Source: an uncultured Actinomycetes bacterium (lineage in GTDB: Bacteria > Actinomycetota > Acidimicrobiia > Acidimicrobiales > RAAP-2). From it: DNA of 64,000 nucleotides. This document shows, one piece after another, positions 42,995-51,587 of the stretch (position 1 is the stretch's first letter; every line of letters starts with the position of its first letter). A model generated the notes under the pieces. The model was not told where the DNA came from, searched no databases, and saw nothing but the letters and a program-made list of their open reading frames with translations. Location: positions 81,085-145,084 of the forward strand of contig CAIYAP010000005.1 in the NCBI GenBank assembly GCA_903924205.1, in the 5' to 3' direction. The translations under genes were made by a program, and so were the position numbers.

Positions 42995-44769
42995 TGCGCG
43001 CTCGTCGAGCGCCATGGTGGTGGTACAGCCTTGGTATCACCCTGGGCGTCTTTGCCCTCTATCAGAGAGTCATTGGGCACCCCACGTCGACCGTGCTCGG
43101 CTGGGGGATTGATGACCCTATTCAGCAAACGTGGTTCGTGGCGTGGGCCGCGCACGCGGCCGCGCACGGTCTCAATCCATTCGTCAGTGTGGCCATGAAT
43201 GTCCCACACGGCATCAACGTGATGACGAACACCTCGATGTTGGCGGTGGGCTATCTCGTTGCGCCACTGACGTGGTTGCTCGGACCGGTGTTCTCGCTGA
43301 ACGTCATTTTCATCGGCGGTGTCGTGACGACTGCGCTGTCAGCTGCTCTGGTGATGCATCGTCAGGGGCTTGATCGCGGGCCCGCGATGCTGGGTGGAAC
43401 TCTGGTGGCGTTCGGACCCGCTCTCCTCATCCATGGTCAGAATCACGCATTCATGGTGGCGAGTGCCGGTCTCTGCTGGTGGATTGACGCGATTGTGAAT
43501 TCGCTTTCGGGGCGGTGGACTCGACGTCGCGCCGTCGTTTTGACGTCGGTATGGACCACGTGGTGTTTCTTCGTCTCGTTAGAAACCTTCTTTATCGTGG
43601 GTGTTTTCGTTGCAGGCTTCATCGTCGCGGTCGCTGCGGCGAAGATCATTCGTCGTGACGGTGTTCGAGACCTCACCCGTTACCTCATCGGTGTCGGCGT
43701 CAGTTGCACGCTCTTACTCGCGGTGCCTCTGCACGCTCTGATTGCGGGGCGTCAACACATCGAGGGTCCGCCCCATCGCTGGGTCACTCAGTTGACGACC
43801 ACGTGGTCGCAGATGATCAGGCCGGGAAGCTGGACAGCTCTGGCACCCTTCGGCCACGACCCACGCCACCACGTCTTTCTCTCCGGGTCCTTTTTCAATG
43901 GTGGATACCTCGGTGTCTTCTTTCTCCTGGCGGTGTTGGTCGCGGTGGTCGTGACGTGGTCACAGCAATCCACTCGCCGCGCTCTGCTGCTCGCCATCAT
44001 CGCGATAATCGCCTCCCTGGGTGCGCACCCGACAGTGCCGGCGGTGGGTGCGGTCTGGTCTCCGTATCAACTGGTCATCCATCTCCCCGGTTTTTCGTCG
44101 GTCATGCCGCGCAATTTTTCTTTGGTGGCGATGGCGGCACTGGCGTGGATCGTGGCCCGTGGAGTGCAAGAACTTCGTCAACGTCCGTGGCGCATGTCGC
44201 GGTGGGCAGCGATATCCCTTGCCACTCTCGCCATGGTGGGTTTTATTCCGAACCAGTGCTTCGCCGCTCGTTACGTGAAAATTGAACGTTGGTATTCCTC
44301 GCCCGCGGGAATTCGAGCGGTGCCCGATAACGCCGTGGTGCTCGCCTATCCCTACCCCGAAGGGGTACGAAACGTGTCGCTGCTGGACCAGGCGGATGCC
44401 GCTCTTCGATATCGACTCGTGGGCGGACAGGCCATCGTGGCGAGTGTCACCGGTTCGGCCCAGCAGGTGCCAGTTGGTCCGTTTCGTGTCTTTTACGACC
44501 TCTTCGTTCGTTCCTACGAGCGCCCGACTTTCGCCTTCGGTATTTATCCCGAGTCTGTCGGTTTCCTGCCGCCGGACACTGGCGCCACCTGGTCCACCAT
44601 GCGCGAGGTGGCGCAGCGGACTCATGTGGATCGCATCGTGGTGACCCCTCGTGGCCACGACCCCGCACAAGTTCGCCGCTATCTCACTCACGCCTTTGGG
44701 CCAGGGCACCACGACCGCAGTGGCGTGTGGTGGTGGGATGTCGCGACGTCTCGCCACCACCGGCGCTAG
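42994..44769 (+). CDS. GT-C-like polytopic membrane protein
   Basis: This 591-residue protein has about eleven spans followed by a soluble C-terminal domain of about 130 residues. The first loop holds GWGIDDPIQQTWFVAWAAHAAAHGLNPF, and acidic residues there are reminiscent of GT-C glycosyltransferases and the YfhO/DUF2079-like families. FMVASAGLCWW and MPRNFSLVAMAALAW are in later spans. Track start 42856 is too early; ATG 42994 is coupled to the small protein. Lipid-linked sugar transfer is the best guess, with modest confidence. Confidence 0.8.
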   Translation: MRARRAPWWWYSLGITLGVFALYQRVIGHPTSTVLGWGIDDPIQQTWFVAWAAHAAAHGLNPFVSVAMNVPHGINVMTNTSMLAVGYLVAPLTWLLGPVFSLNVIFIGGVVTTALSAALVMHRQGLDRGPAMLGGTLVAFGPALLIHGQNHAFMVASAGLCWWIDAIVNSLSGRWTRRRAVVLTSVWTTWCFFVSLETFFIVGVFVAGFIVAVAAAKIIRRDGVRDLTRYLIGVGVSCTLLLAVPLHALIAGRQHIEGPPHRWVTQLTTTWSQMIRPGSWTALAPFGHDPRHHVFLSGSFFNGGYLGVFFLLAVLVAVVVTWSQQSTRRALLLAIIAIIASLGAHPTVPAVGAVWSPYQLVIHLPGFSSVMPRNFSLVAMAALAWIVARGVQELRQRPWRMSRWAAISLATLAMVGFIPNQCFAARYVKIERWYSSPAGIRAVPDNAVVLAYPYPEGVRNVSLLDQADAALRYRLVGGQAIVASVTGSAQQVPVGPFRVFYDLFVRSYERPTFAFGIYPESVGFLPPDTGATWSTMREVAQRTHVDRIVVTPRGHDPAQVRRYLTHAFGPGHHDRSGVWWWDVATSRHHRR

Positions 44770-44782
44770 TCCTTCGCGACAG

Positions 44783-45148
44783 CTAGAGAATCCCGAATCG
44801 AAATAATTCGTAGACCCATTCGGCGCCCAGGGCTACGAGAGGAATGACCAGCGGAATGGACCACTGGGTTCTTTTCGCCACCATGACGTAGGCAGCGACG
44901 AGGACGAGGATCACGCCCATGGGAGCTGCCGCGACGGCAGTCACGAGGCGACCCGTCATGAGGTTTCGCAGGGCGGTGGTCAGCCCGCACAAGGGACAGG
45001 GAATGCCCACTAACACGATGGAGGGGCAGGGCACTCCGATCGCGTGACCCACGGTGCCGAGGGCCACGCCGCTGACTAACAGCGCGAATGCCGGCAGTCG
45101 AATGCCGTGGGTATCAACTTCGTAATGACGGCCGAGACGGCCCTTCAT
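44783..45148 (-). CDS. DUF2752 family membrane protein
   Basis: This 121-residue protein has three hydrophobic segments and the DUF2752 core GIPCPLCGLTTALRNLMTG, with its CPxCGxT motif. Function of the family is unknown. Its ATG shares a base with the TAA of the RDD gene upstream, so it is the second gene of a two-gene operon. The two overlapping genes may act together in the membrane. Confidence 0.9.
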   Translation of the reverse strand: MKGRLGRHYEVDTHGIRLPAFALLVSGVALGTVGHAIGVPCPSIVLVGIPCPLCGLTTALRNLMTGRLVTAVAAAPMGVILVLVAAYVMVAKRTQWSIPLVIPLVALGAEWVYELFRFGIL

Positions 45149-45696
45149 TACTTGGGTTGAATCGAGAAGGGCTTCTTCGGAACGGTGATAACCACCGTGG
45201 TCATGATCTTGTCCGCCAGAGTTTGGCGCTTCTTGTCCCAGAGGGGGAAGAGGAAGCCGACGTAGCAGATGATGGCATCCACGATGTGGGCGAGTGCACG
45301 CACGACACCGAGGCCGCCACCGATGGGCTGTCCCGTGTTTTCATTCACGCACTTAAGCCCCATCACGCGCATGCCCGGAGATGCGCCGGTGGCGCCCACC
45401 TGAATGGCGAACCAGATGCTCAGACCGAAGCTGGCGAGAGAGAAGAGTATTGATAGTCCCTGCCCGGTCTGACCGAGAATGTTGCCCACGATGGACACGG
45501 CGATGATCATGAGACTGTCGATCAAATATCCGGCAAAGCGAGTGCCCCAGTCGGCGTACTGACCCACGTCCGCGGTCGGTGCCGCGGTGAAAGCGGGCGC
45601 CACGGGAATGGAGTTCGCACCATTCACGGGCGCGCCACACGCTGAACAAAAAGTGCTGTCTTGGTCGGCCGCGCCGCACTGGGGACAGAATGCCAT
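45148..45696 (-). CDS. Zinc-ribbon plus RDD-domain membrane protein
   Basis: This protein of 182 residues starts with a zinc ribbon (MAFCPQCGAADQDSTFCSACG), followed by a Pro/Ala linker and an RDD domain with about three spans (GTRFAGYLIDSLMI, TGASPGMRVMGLKCV, RQTLADKIMTTVVI). The role of RDD proteins is mostly unknown, with some acting in ion or compatible solute movement. The track start at 45786 is upstream of a good AAGGAG; ATG 45696 lies about 6 nt after it. Confidence 0.9.
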   Translation of the reverse strand: MAFCPQCGAADQDSTFCSACGAPVNGANSIPVAPAFTAAPTADVGQYADWGTRFAGYLIDSLMIIAVSIVGNILGQTGQGLSILFSLASFGLSIWFAIQVGATGASPGMRVMGLKCVNENTGQPIGGGLGVVRALAHIVDAIICYVGFLFPLWDKKRQTLADKIMTTVVITVPKKPFSIQPK

Positions 45697-45821
45697 GATG
45701 ACTCCTTCACGTGTCGTCGTCGCGACAGTAGCAGTGGGTATCTCGTTAGATATGTCTTTCACTGCGTGACGAGCGATAGTCTCCACTAGCCCTTAAGCGT
45801 TCGTGAGGGGCGGGGAGAATT

Positions 45822-46304
45822 ATGGAAGTCGTAACGGCAATTGTCGAAATTCCGCGTGGAAGTCAAAATAAGTACGAGTACGACCACGAGTCGCACACGA
45901 TCAAGCTGGACCGCCACCTCGTGGTCTCGATGAACTACCCGGCCGAATATGGCTTCATCCCCGACACGCTGGGAGGTGATGGGGACCCCCTCGACATTCT
46001 GGTCCTCACGGCGTATCCCACCTTCCCCGGCTGCGCTATTGATGTGCGCGTGATCGGCATGTGCGTGATGTCAGACGAGAAGGGCGAAGACGCCAAGTTG
46101 ATCGGGGTGCCGACCTACGATAAGCAGTACGCCCACATCACCGAAGTCGAACAACTGCCCGCCATCGAGCGCGACCGAATTCAGCACTTCTTCACCGTGT
46201 ACAAAGACTTGGACGAAGGTAAGTGGGTCAAGGTGGATAAGTGGGAAGGTTCCGCCGCCGCGTATGGCGAATTAGAGGCTTCCCGCGCTCGCTTCACCAA
46301 GTAA
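45822..46304 (+). CDS. ppa: Inorganic pyrophosphatase
   Basis: This cytoplasmic family I pyrophosphatase (160 aa) splits PPi from biosynthesis. The signature DGDPLDILV (D53, D55, D58) and EIPRGSQNKYEYD, plus YPAEYGFIPDTL, are all present. The length fits bacterial homohexameric enzymes. GGGGAG lies about 5 nt before ATG 45822. It appears monocistronic, since the next gene starts 106 nt later with its own ribosome site. Confidence 0.97.
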   Translation: MEVVTAIVEIPRGSQNKYEYDHESHTIKLDRHLVVSMNYPAEYGFIPDTLGGDGDPLDILVLTAYPTFPGCAIDVRVIGMCVMSDEKGEDAKLIGVPTYDKQYAHITEVEQLPAIERDRIQHFFTVYKDLDEGKWVKVDKWEGSAAAYGELEASRARFTK

Positions 46305-46410
46305 TTCGCCGGCCGCCGGGGGATAAATGCCCGCGGCGAGCCCGCATCGGCATTACCTCTCCGGCCTCGGTAGTCTCAGTGTGAGGGTGTTACCAGCAGG
46401 AGGGGACGCG

Positions 46411-49400
46411 ATGCGTCAATCAACGATGCGCACGAGCCGCAGGGGGTCAATCACCGCTGTGATGGCACTCGTATTATCGGCGGGCTTCACCGCCCTGTCG
46501 CCGGCCGCGTTTGCCGACGCTTCTTACCCGGATAGCCCGACCTCTGTCTCTGTTGTTCCCGGCAACGCCACCTTGTCCGTGTCGTGGAGTGCTCCCGCGG
46601 ACAATGGTTCGGCGATCACCGGGTATTCCGTCACGGCCGATGATGGCGTTGACACCCCGAGCACGTGCAATAGTGACGCCAGCACCACCACCTGTGTCGT
46701 GACCGGACTCACGAATGCCACGGCCTACGCCGTCACGGTCACCGCCACGAACGACATCGGAACCTCTGACCCGTCGAGCAGCGTGTCGGGAACACCCGCC
46801 GCACAGGCTCCGTCCACCGTCTCGGGCGTCCTCGTGACGTCGGGTGCTGAATCAGCCAGCGTAAGCTGGTCAGCGCCTTCCGATAATGGAGCGAGCATCA
46901 CCGGCTTCTTCGTCACGGCGGATAACGGCACCGATACGCCCACTACATGTGACGTCAACGGCACAACGTTGTCATGCAATCTCACGGGTCTGACGAACGG
47001 CATTGAGTACTCGATCACGGTGACCGCGACAAATGGCGCGGGAACGTCGAGCGCGTCCATTCCGGTTTCCGTGACGCCGGCCGCCGCTCCTGATGCCCCT
47101 ACGGCGGTTTCGGTAGTGGCTTCGGATGGTGCACTCAGCGTGTCGTGGTCAGCACCGTCGACAAATGGCGCCACCATTTCTGGCTACGCCGTCAACGTCG
47201 TTCACGGCAGCGACACTCCTTTTACGTGCTCGGCGGCCGGTACGGCGTCTAGTTGTGAGGTGTCTGGCTTGGTCAATGGCACGACGTACGCGATAACCGT
47301 CACCGCCACCAATAGCGCAGGTGTCAGTTCACCGTCCACCTCGATTGACGGCACACCCGCAACGACGCCCGGTGCGCCTACCGACATCATCGTGGCTGCG
47401 TCGAGTGGGTCCTTGTCGGTGAGTTGGTCCGCGCCGAGCGACGGAGGGTCATCGATCACGGGATACACCGTTACCGCCGCGCACGGCAGTGACACACCGG
47501 TGACGTGCACCACCGATGGCAGCTCGACCACCTGTGACCTCATTGGTTTGACGAATGGGACGGCGTATCTCGTCAGTGTCTCGGCAACAAACGCCATGGG
47601 TACGACGAACAGCGATGGCGCCGTGACCGGTACCCCGGCCGCCGCGCCGAGCGAACCGACTGACGTCTCCGTCGTGTCGCAGAACGGCTCCCTGCTTGTC
47701 TCATGGTCGAGTGCCGAGGGGAACGGCGCCACGGTCACCAGCTACACGATCACGTTGACTGATGGCATTGACAGCCCGATCGTGACGACCGTGAGTGGTT
47801 CGGCGACTTCGACCACCATCACGGGACTGACGAACGGGACCACGTATTCGGCCATCGTGACGGCCACCAACTCTCAAGGTGAAGGGTCAGGTTCTACGCC
47901 TCAAGATGCGACGCCGGCCACGACGCCGGGCGCACCGACGGATATCACCGTGACGCCCTCTGACCACAGCCTGTCTGTGAGCTGGAGCGCACCGTCAAAC
48001 GGTGGCTCCGACATCACCGGGTACACGGTGACGGCTGACAATGGCGTCGACACCCCATCGACCTGTACGACCGATGGCACCACCACTACCTGCGACATCA
48101 CGGAACTGACGAATGGATCTCCGTACAGCGTGTCCGTGTCCGCCACCAACGCGGTAGGTACTACGTCGTCGGCGGGATCGGTGACGGCGACGCCCGCGAC
48201 GACGCCGGACGCCCCGACATCGCTCAGTGTCACCACCGGAAATGGATCACTGATCGTGACGTGGGACGCCCCTACCTTCGATGGTGGAGCCAGCATCCTG
48301 AGTTACGTCGTGAGTGCGGACAATGGGGTGGATGCGGCATCCACCTGCACGGTCACTGATGGATCAAACGCCTGCACCATCACGGGCCTGACGAACGGAA
48401 CTGACTATTCAGTCACGGTGACGGCAACGAACGCTCAGGGCGGGGGCACCATCTCTGATGCCGTGACTGGCACGCCATCAACGGTGCCCGATGCCCCGAC
48501 GGCCATTGAAGCCATCAGCGGCGACTCGCAGATAACGGTGAACTGGACGGCTCCGGACAACACCGGCGGCTCCGACATCACGATGTACACGGCCACGGCA
48601 TATGCGCCGGGATACGGCTATAGCAGTTGCAACGACGTCACCGGATCGTTGACCTGTGACATTACGGAGCTCTACAACGGCGTGGATTACACGGTGACGG
48701 TGGTGGCCATCAATGCGCAAGGTGCGTCAGTCTCCTCCGGGTCCGATCACGCCACCCCCGCGGGTAGTCCGACGACGCCGAGCGACGTCACCGTGACGGC
48801 GGGTAATGGCCAGATCTCGGTGAGTTGGTCAGCGAGCGATGGCAACGGCTCGGCGATCACCGCCTATACCGCCTCAACGTCTGATGGCTCCAGCTGCGAC
48901 ACCACCAGCGCACTCTCCTGCGTGATTACCGGATTGACAAATGGAACCTCGTACTCCATCTCGGTCGTGGCCACGAATGGATTTGGTGACTCGTCGTCGT
49001 CGGCCACAGTGGAGGCCACTCCCGCCACGGTCCCGACGGCACCACGCTGGTTGCACGGTGTGGCGGGTAACAGCACGGCCACCCTGCTGTGGAATGCATC
49101 CACCTCAAATGGTGGCGCCCACATTGACGCCTACAACGTCTCTGACCTCCATGGCCACGGGTGCACGACCAGCGCATTGACCTGCACCGTTACCGGTCTC
49201 ACGAATGGCACGACGTACACCTTCTACGTCACTGCTCACAACGTGATGGGTAACTCCGCGAAGTCGAACTCGAACATTGTCATTCCCTTGACCACGCCAT
49301 CAGCGCCCGCAATCTCGACTTGGCGCCCCGGAAATCACCAGGTGATTCTCACCGTGACGCCGCCGACCAGTAATGGGGGGAAGCCCTATTACTACGAATA

Positions 49401-49848
49401 CAGCGTGAATGGTGGCGTGGCGTGGGCGAGTGCTCAAAACATCACCACCGGTAACACCGTCACCATTGGCGTGTTGACAAATGGGACGGCGTATCGCGTC
49501 GCTGTGCGTGCGGTGAATCAAGCGGGTCACTCGACATCGAGCAACGTGGTGACGGCCACTCCGTCCACGGTGCCGCTGGCTCCGATTATCACCTCGGTGA
49601 CGCTGAGCTCGAGCGCCACGGTCATTCACATTGGTGCGTTATCCACGGGCGGCTCAGGCATCACGGCGGTTCAGTACTCCCTCACGGGGGGTACGACCTG
49701 GACCAGCGTGGCAGCATCAGCGAGTACGCGCAGCATCACGATCGCCGCAGTGGCGCTGAAAAGGACTGTGAATATTGTTCTGCGGGCCGTCAACGCCAAC
49801 GGGCCGTCGCCGTCCAGCGTGCCGTACGCCGCGCGACGACTGAAGTAG
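46411..49848 (+). CDS. Secreted protein with twelve FN3 repeats
   Basis: This is an exported protein (1145 aa) made of a signal peptide (about 1-36, ending AAFADA) and twelve fibronectin type III repeats of about 90 residues. Each starts with a P-x-A-P-T type linker and ends with T-N-G-T-x-Y...A-x-N. Nine repeats carry one Cys pair about 7-9 residues apart, just before the TGLTNGT segment; three (5, 11, 12) carry neither Cys. There are no unpaired cysteines I can find. No sortase or membrane anchor is visible at the C-terminus, which ends AARRLK. AGGAGG lies 7 nt before ATG 46411. Likely an adhesin or extracellular matrix protein; no enzymatic domain is seen. Confidence 0.92.
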   Translation: MRQSTMRTSRRGSITAVMALVLSAGFTALSPAAFADASYPDSPTSVSVVPGNATLSVSWSAPADNGSAITGYSVTADDGVDTPSTCNSDASTTTCVVTGLTNATAYAVTVTATNDIGTSDPSSSVSGTPAAQAPSTVSGVLVTSGAESASVSWSAPSDNGASITGFFVTADNGTDTPTTCDVNGTTLSCNLTGLTNGIEYSITVTATNGAGTSSASIPVSVTPAAAPDAPTAVSVVASDGALSVSWSAPSTNGATISGYAVNVVHGSDTPFTCSAAGTASSCEVSGLVNGTTYAITVTATNSAGVSSPSTSIDGTPATTPGAPTDIIVAASSGSLSVSWSAPSDGGSSITGYTVTAAHGSDTPVTCTTDGSSTTCDLIGLTNGTAYLVSVSATNAMGTTNSDGAVTGTPAAAPSEPTDVSVVSQNGSLLVSWSSAEGNGATVTSYTITLTDGIDSPIVTTVSGSATSTTITGLTNGTTYSAIVTATNSQGEGSGSTPQDATPATTPGAPTDITVTPSDHSLSVSWSAPSNGGSDITGYTVTADNGVDTPSTCTTDGTTTTCDITELTNGSPYSVSVSATNAVGTTSSAGSVTATPATTPDAPTSLSVTTGNGSLIVTWDAPTFDGGASILSYVVSADNGVDAASTCTVTDGSNACTITGLTNGTDYSVTVTATNAQGGGTISDAVTGTPSTVPDAPTAIEAISGDSQITVNWTAPDNTGGSDITMYTATAYAPGYGYSSCNDVTGSLTCDITELYNGVDYTVTVVAINAQGASVSSGSDHATPAGSPTTPSDVTVTAGNGQISVSWSASDGNGSAITAYTASTSDGSSCDTTSALSCVITGLTNGTSYSISVVATNGFGDSSSSATVEATPATVPTAPRWLHGVAGNSTATLLWNASTSNGGAHIDAYNVSDLHGHGCTTSALTCTVTGLTNGTTYTFYVTAHNVMGNSAKSNSNIVIPLTTPSAPAISTWRPGNHQVILTVTPPTSNGGKPYYYEYSVNGGVAWASAQNITTGNTVTIGVLTNGTAYRVAVRAVNQAGHSTSSNVVTATPSTVPLAPIITSVTLSSSATVIHIGALSTGGSGITAVQYSLTGGTTWTSVAASASTRSITIAAVALKRTVNIVLRAVNANGPSPSSVPYAARRLK
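46527..49830 (+). repeat. Tandem FN3-coding repeats (12 units, about 270 bp each)
   Basis: Twelve degenerate units encode FN3 domains. The segment around GGACTGACGAACGGGAC recurs in most units with few changes. Units differ enough at DNA level that recent unequal crossing over is not obvious. Confidence 0.85.
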
Positions 49849-50925
49849 TTACGAGCGACGAAGGCGAGCGATGACGTCGTCGACGACGTCACTCGTGGAC
49901 GACTCTCCGCCCAAGTCGAAGGTGCGCACGCCGGCGGCCGCGCCCTCCAATGTGGCTGAGCGCAGACGCTGCGCTGCGACCTTGTAACTCTCGTCGTTAT
50001 AGAAAATGGCGGCTTGATCGAGCAGAGCCGCGTTCGCCAGCAACATCGCCATCGGGTTGGCGACGTTCTTGCCTTCCAACGTGGGGGCGGTGCCGTGGGG
50101 CGCTTCGGCCATGGCGACGCGAGGTCGCAAGTTCTCGTCTAGCGACATCAGTACCGATTCGGCACCCGCAATAGATCCGAACATGGCGAGCACCATGTCG
50201 CTGAGGCAGTCGCCATCGCGGTTCAGGGCGGGAATGACGAGGGGATACTCGCTGGACTCGGTCAGGAGGCCGGCATAGGTGGCGTCGATGAGAGTCGGTC
50301 GATACGGCACGTTCGGGTGACGGCTCGCGGCGGCGTCCATTTCCTCCTTGAGCATTCCTTCGTACACCGGCGAGACAGTCCACTTAGGTCCTCCGTAAAC
50401 CGCACCACTCATTTGGGCGGCCATCTGGAAGGAGTATTCCGCCACATCGACGCAAATCGAACGTTCGATGCGCTCCGTGCGCCAGGCGGTCTCGTTCTTG
50501 CCCTCACCCTCACGACCTTCGAGGGCGCCGTAGGCATCGCCCACGGCCATACGAACCACCACAATGGGCTTCGCGACGCCCACGGAAGGAGTCACGCCCG
50601 GAATGCGCCGACCGGTGCGAACAATCACCGACCCGTTAATACCTTCACGCAGAAGTCGGTTCGGCGAGCCCACCCCGCCAATTTCGGGGGGCGTCACGGT
50701 GGCGGCCTTGAGGCCCAGCCCGGTGGCCGTCATCGCGTGAGCGGCTTCGCGGACAACGTCATTGTTAGTACGACGACGGTTCTCCAAGCTGAGATCAAAG
50801 TGCTGCAGAGTCAGAGAAACACCGAGAATCGCCGAATCGAAGACGCGGAGTGATTCGACGAGGAGCTCTTGGCCGGTTTGGTCGCCGTCGCAAACGATGA
50901 TGGTGGGGGTAGTGGGGTTTGCCAT
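49849..50925 (-). CDS. Isocitrate/isopropylmalate dehydrogenase family protein, probable isocitrate dehydrogenase
   Basis: This is a beta-decarboxylating dehydrogenase (358 aa) of the IDH/IPMDH fold. SPNRLLRE resembles the substrate-binding serine motif (S-x-N-x2-LR), followed by VRTGRRIPGV. NRDGDCLSDMVLAM holds the metal-binding aspartates, and AEAPHGTAP is the cofactor loop. Isocitrate is the most likely substrate, giving NADPH or NADH in the TCA cycle, but specificity is not certain. GTG 50931 (TAGTCT 8 nt upstream) is the alternative start. It ends directly at the FN3 gene stop. Confidence 0.85.
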   Translation of the reverse strand: MANPTTPTIIVCDGDQTGQELLVESLRVFDSAILGVSLTLQHFDLSLENRRRTNNDVVREAAHAMTATGLGLKAATVTPPEIGGVGSPNRLLREGINGSVIVRTGRRIPGVTPSVGVAKPIVVVRMAVGDAYGALEGREGEGKNETAWRTERIERSICVDVAEYSFQMAAQMSGAVYGGPKWTVSPVYEGMLKEEMDAAASRHPNVPYRPTLIDATYAGLLTESSEYPLVIPALNRDGDCLSDMVLAMFGSIAGAESVLMSLDENLRPRVAMAEAPHGTAPTLEGKNVANPMAMLLANAALLDQAAIFYNDESYKVAAQRLRSATLEGAAAGVRTFDLGGESSTSDVVDDVIARLRRS

Positions 50926-50997
50926 GGTCACAGTTTCGCAGACTAACGATGTTGTCTCGAAATCATGGAAGTTTCACGTTTTGCGCTCTCGAGGCGC

Positions 50998-51003
50998 TAC
51001 AGT
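50998..51003 (+). promoter_or_regulatory. Putative leaderless -10 box (TACAGT)
   Basis: TACAGT ends 5 nt before the ATG at 51009 and supports that start. Confidence 0.4.
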
Positions 51004-51008
51004 TGGCT

Positions 51009-51587
51009 ATGAGACTTGCCCACCGCGTGCCGCCTCGTCCGGCTCAATGGACAGCGGTGGGCGTCGTGGCGGTAGCCATATTCTTGTTATTCCCCGTCAC
51101 GTCCCCCGCCATCTTGCGGTGGGCAGGTGGAACTTTTCAGCACCACACCTTCACTGCCATGTGGGCTGTTGACCCTAATAGGGCCATGGTGGGCTACAGC
51201 GCGGGTGATAGAGCGGTGGTCGCGGTGCAGAATCAAACGCGTCGAGTCCAGAATTATCACTGGCGTGCCACGTGCTCGCGGCGCAAGATTGCCAACGATT
51301 GGTTGCAAATCCCGAAAGGCGGCACGCGCTACATCACGCTGCGAACGAGGAACTGCCCGACGAATAAAATGACGGTCCGGATTCAAGGAACCAATGTGTG
51401 GGTGTCGATTAAATACATCACCGTGGCACGGTCGACCACGACGACGGCACCGGTCCCGACGAGTTTCCCTCTCTTGCAGTCTGAGACCACCACGACGGTG
51501 CCTGCAACGACAAGTACGGATCTCGTCACGACGACCACTCTTCCTGAGACCACCACCTCCAGTTCGACGACCACGACGGTGCCGTGA
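51009..51587 (+). CDS. Single-span exported protein with Thr-rich tail, 192 aa
   Basis: This protein has an N-terminal span (about 15-33, TAVGVVAVAIFLLFPVTSP), an extracytoplasmic domain of about 100 residues and a long TTTT/VP-rich tail from about 142. Two cysteines, in ATCSRR and RNCPTN, could form one disulfide. The track start at 50919 is earlier; ATG 51009 fits the promoter. It overlaps the next membrane gene by 4 nt (GTGA), so the two products may act as a pair. I recognise no family. Confidence 0.75.
   Translation: MRLAHRVPPRPAQWTAVGVVAVAIFLLFPVTSPAILRWAGGTFQHHTFTAMWAVDPNRAMVGYSAGDRAVVAVQNQTRRVQNYHWRATCSRRKIANDWLQIPKGGTRYITLRTRNCPTNKMTVRIQGTNVWVSIKYITVARSTTTTAPVPTSFPLLQSETTTTVPATTSTDLVTTTTLPETTTSSSTTTTVP

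Noticed and set aside
46527-49830. CRISPR-like or recently duplicated array
   Set aside because: Spacing of about 270 bp and protein-level periodicity show these are FN3-coding repeats, not CRISPR repeats.
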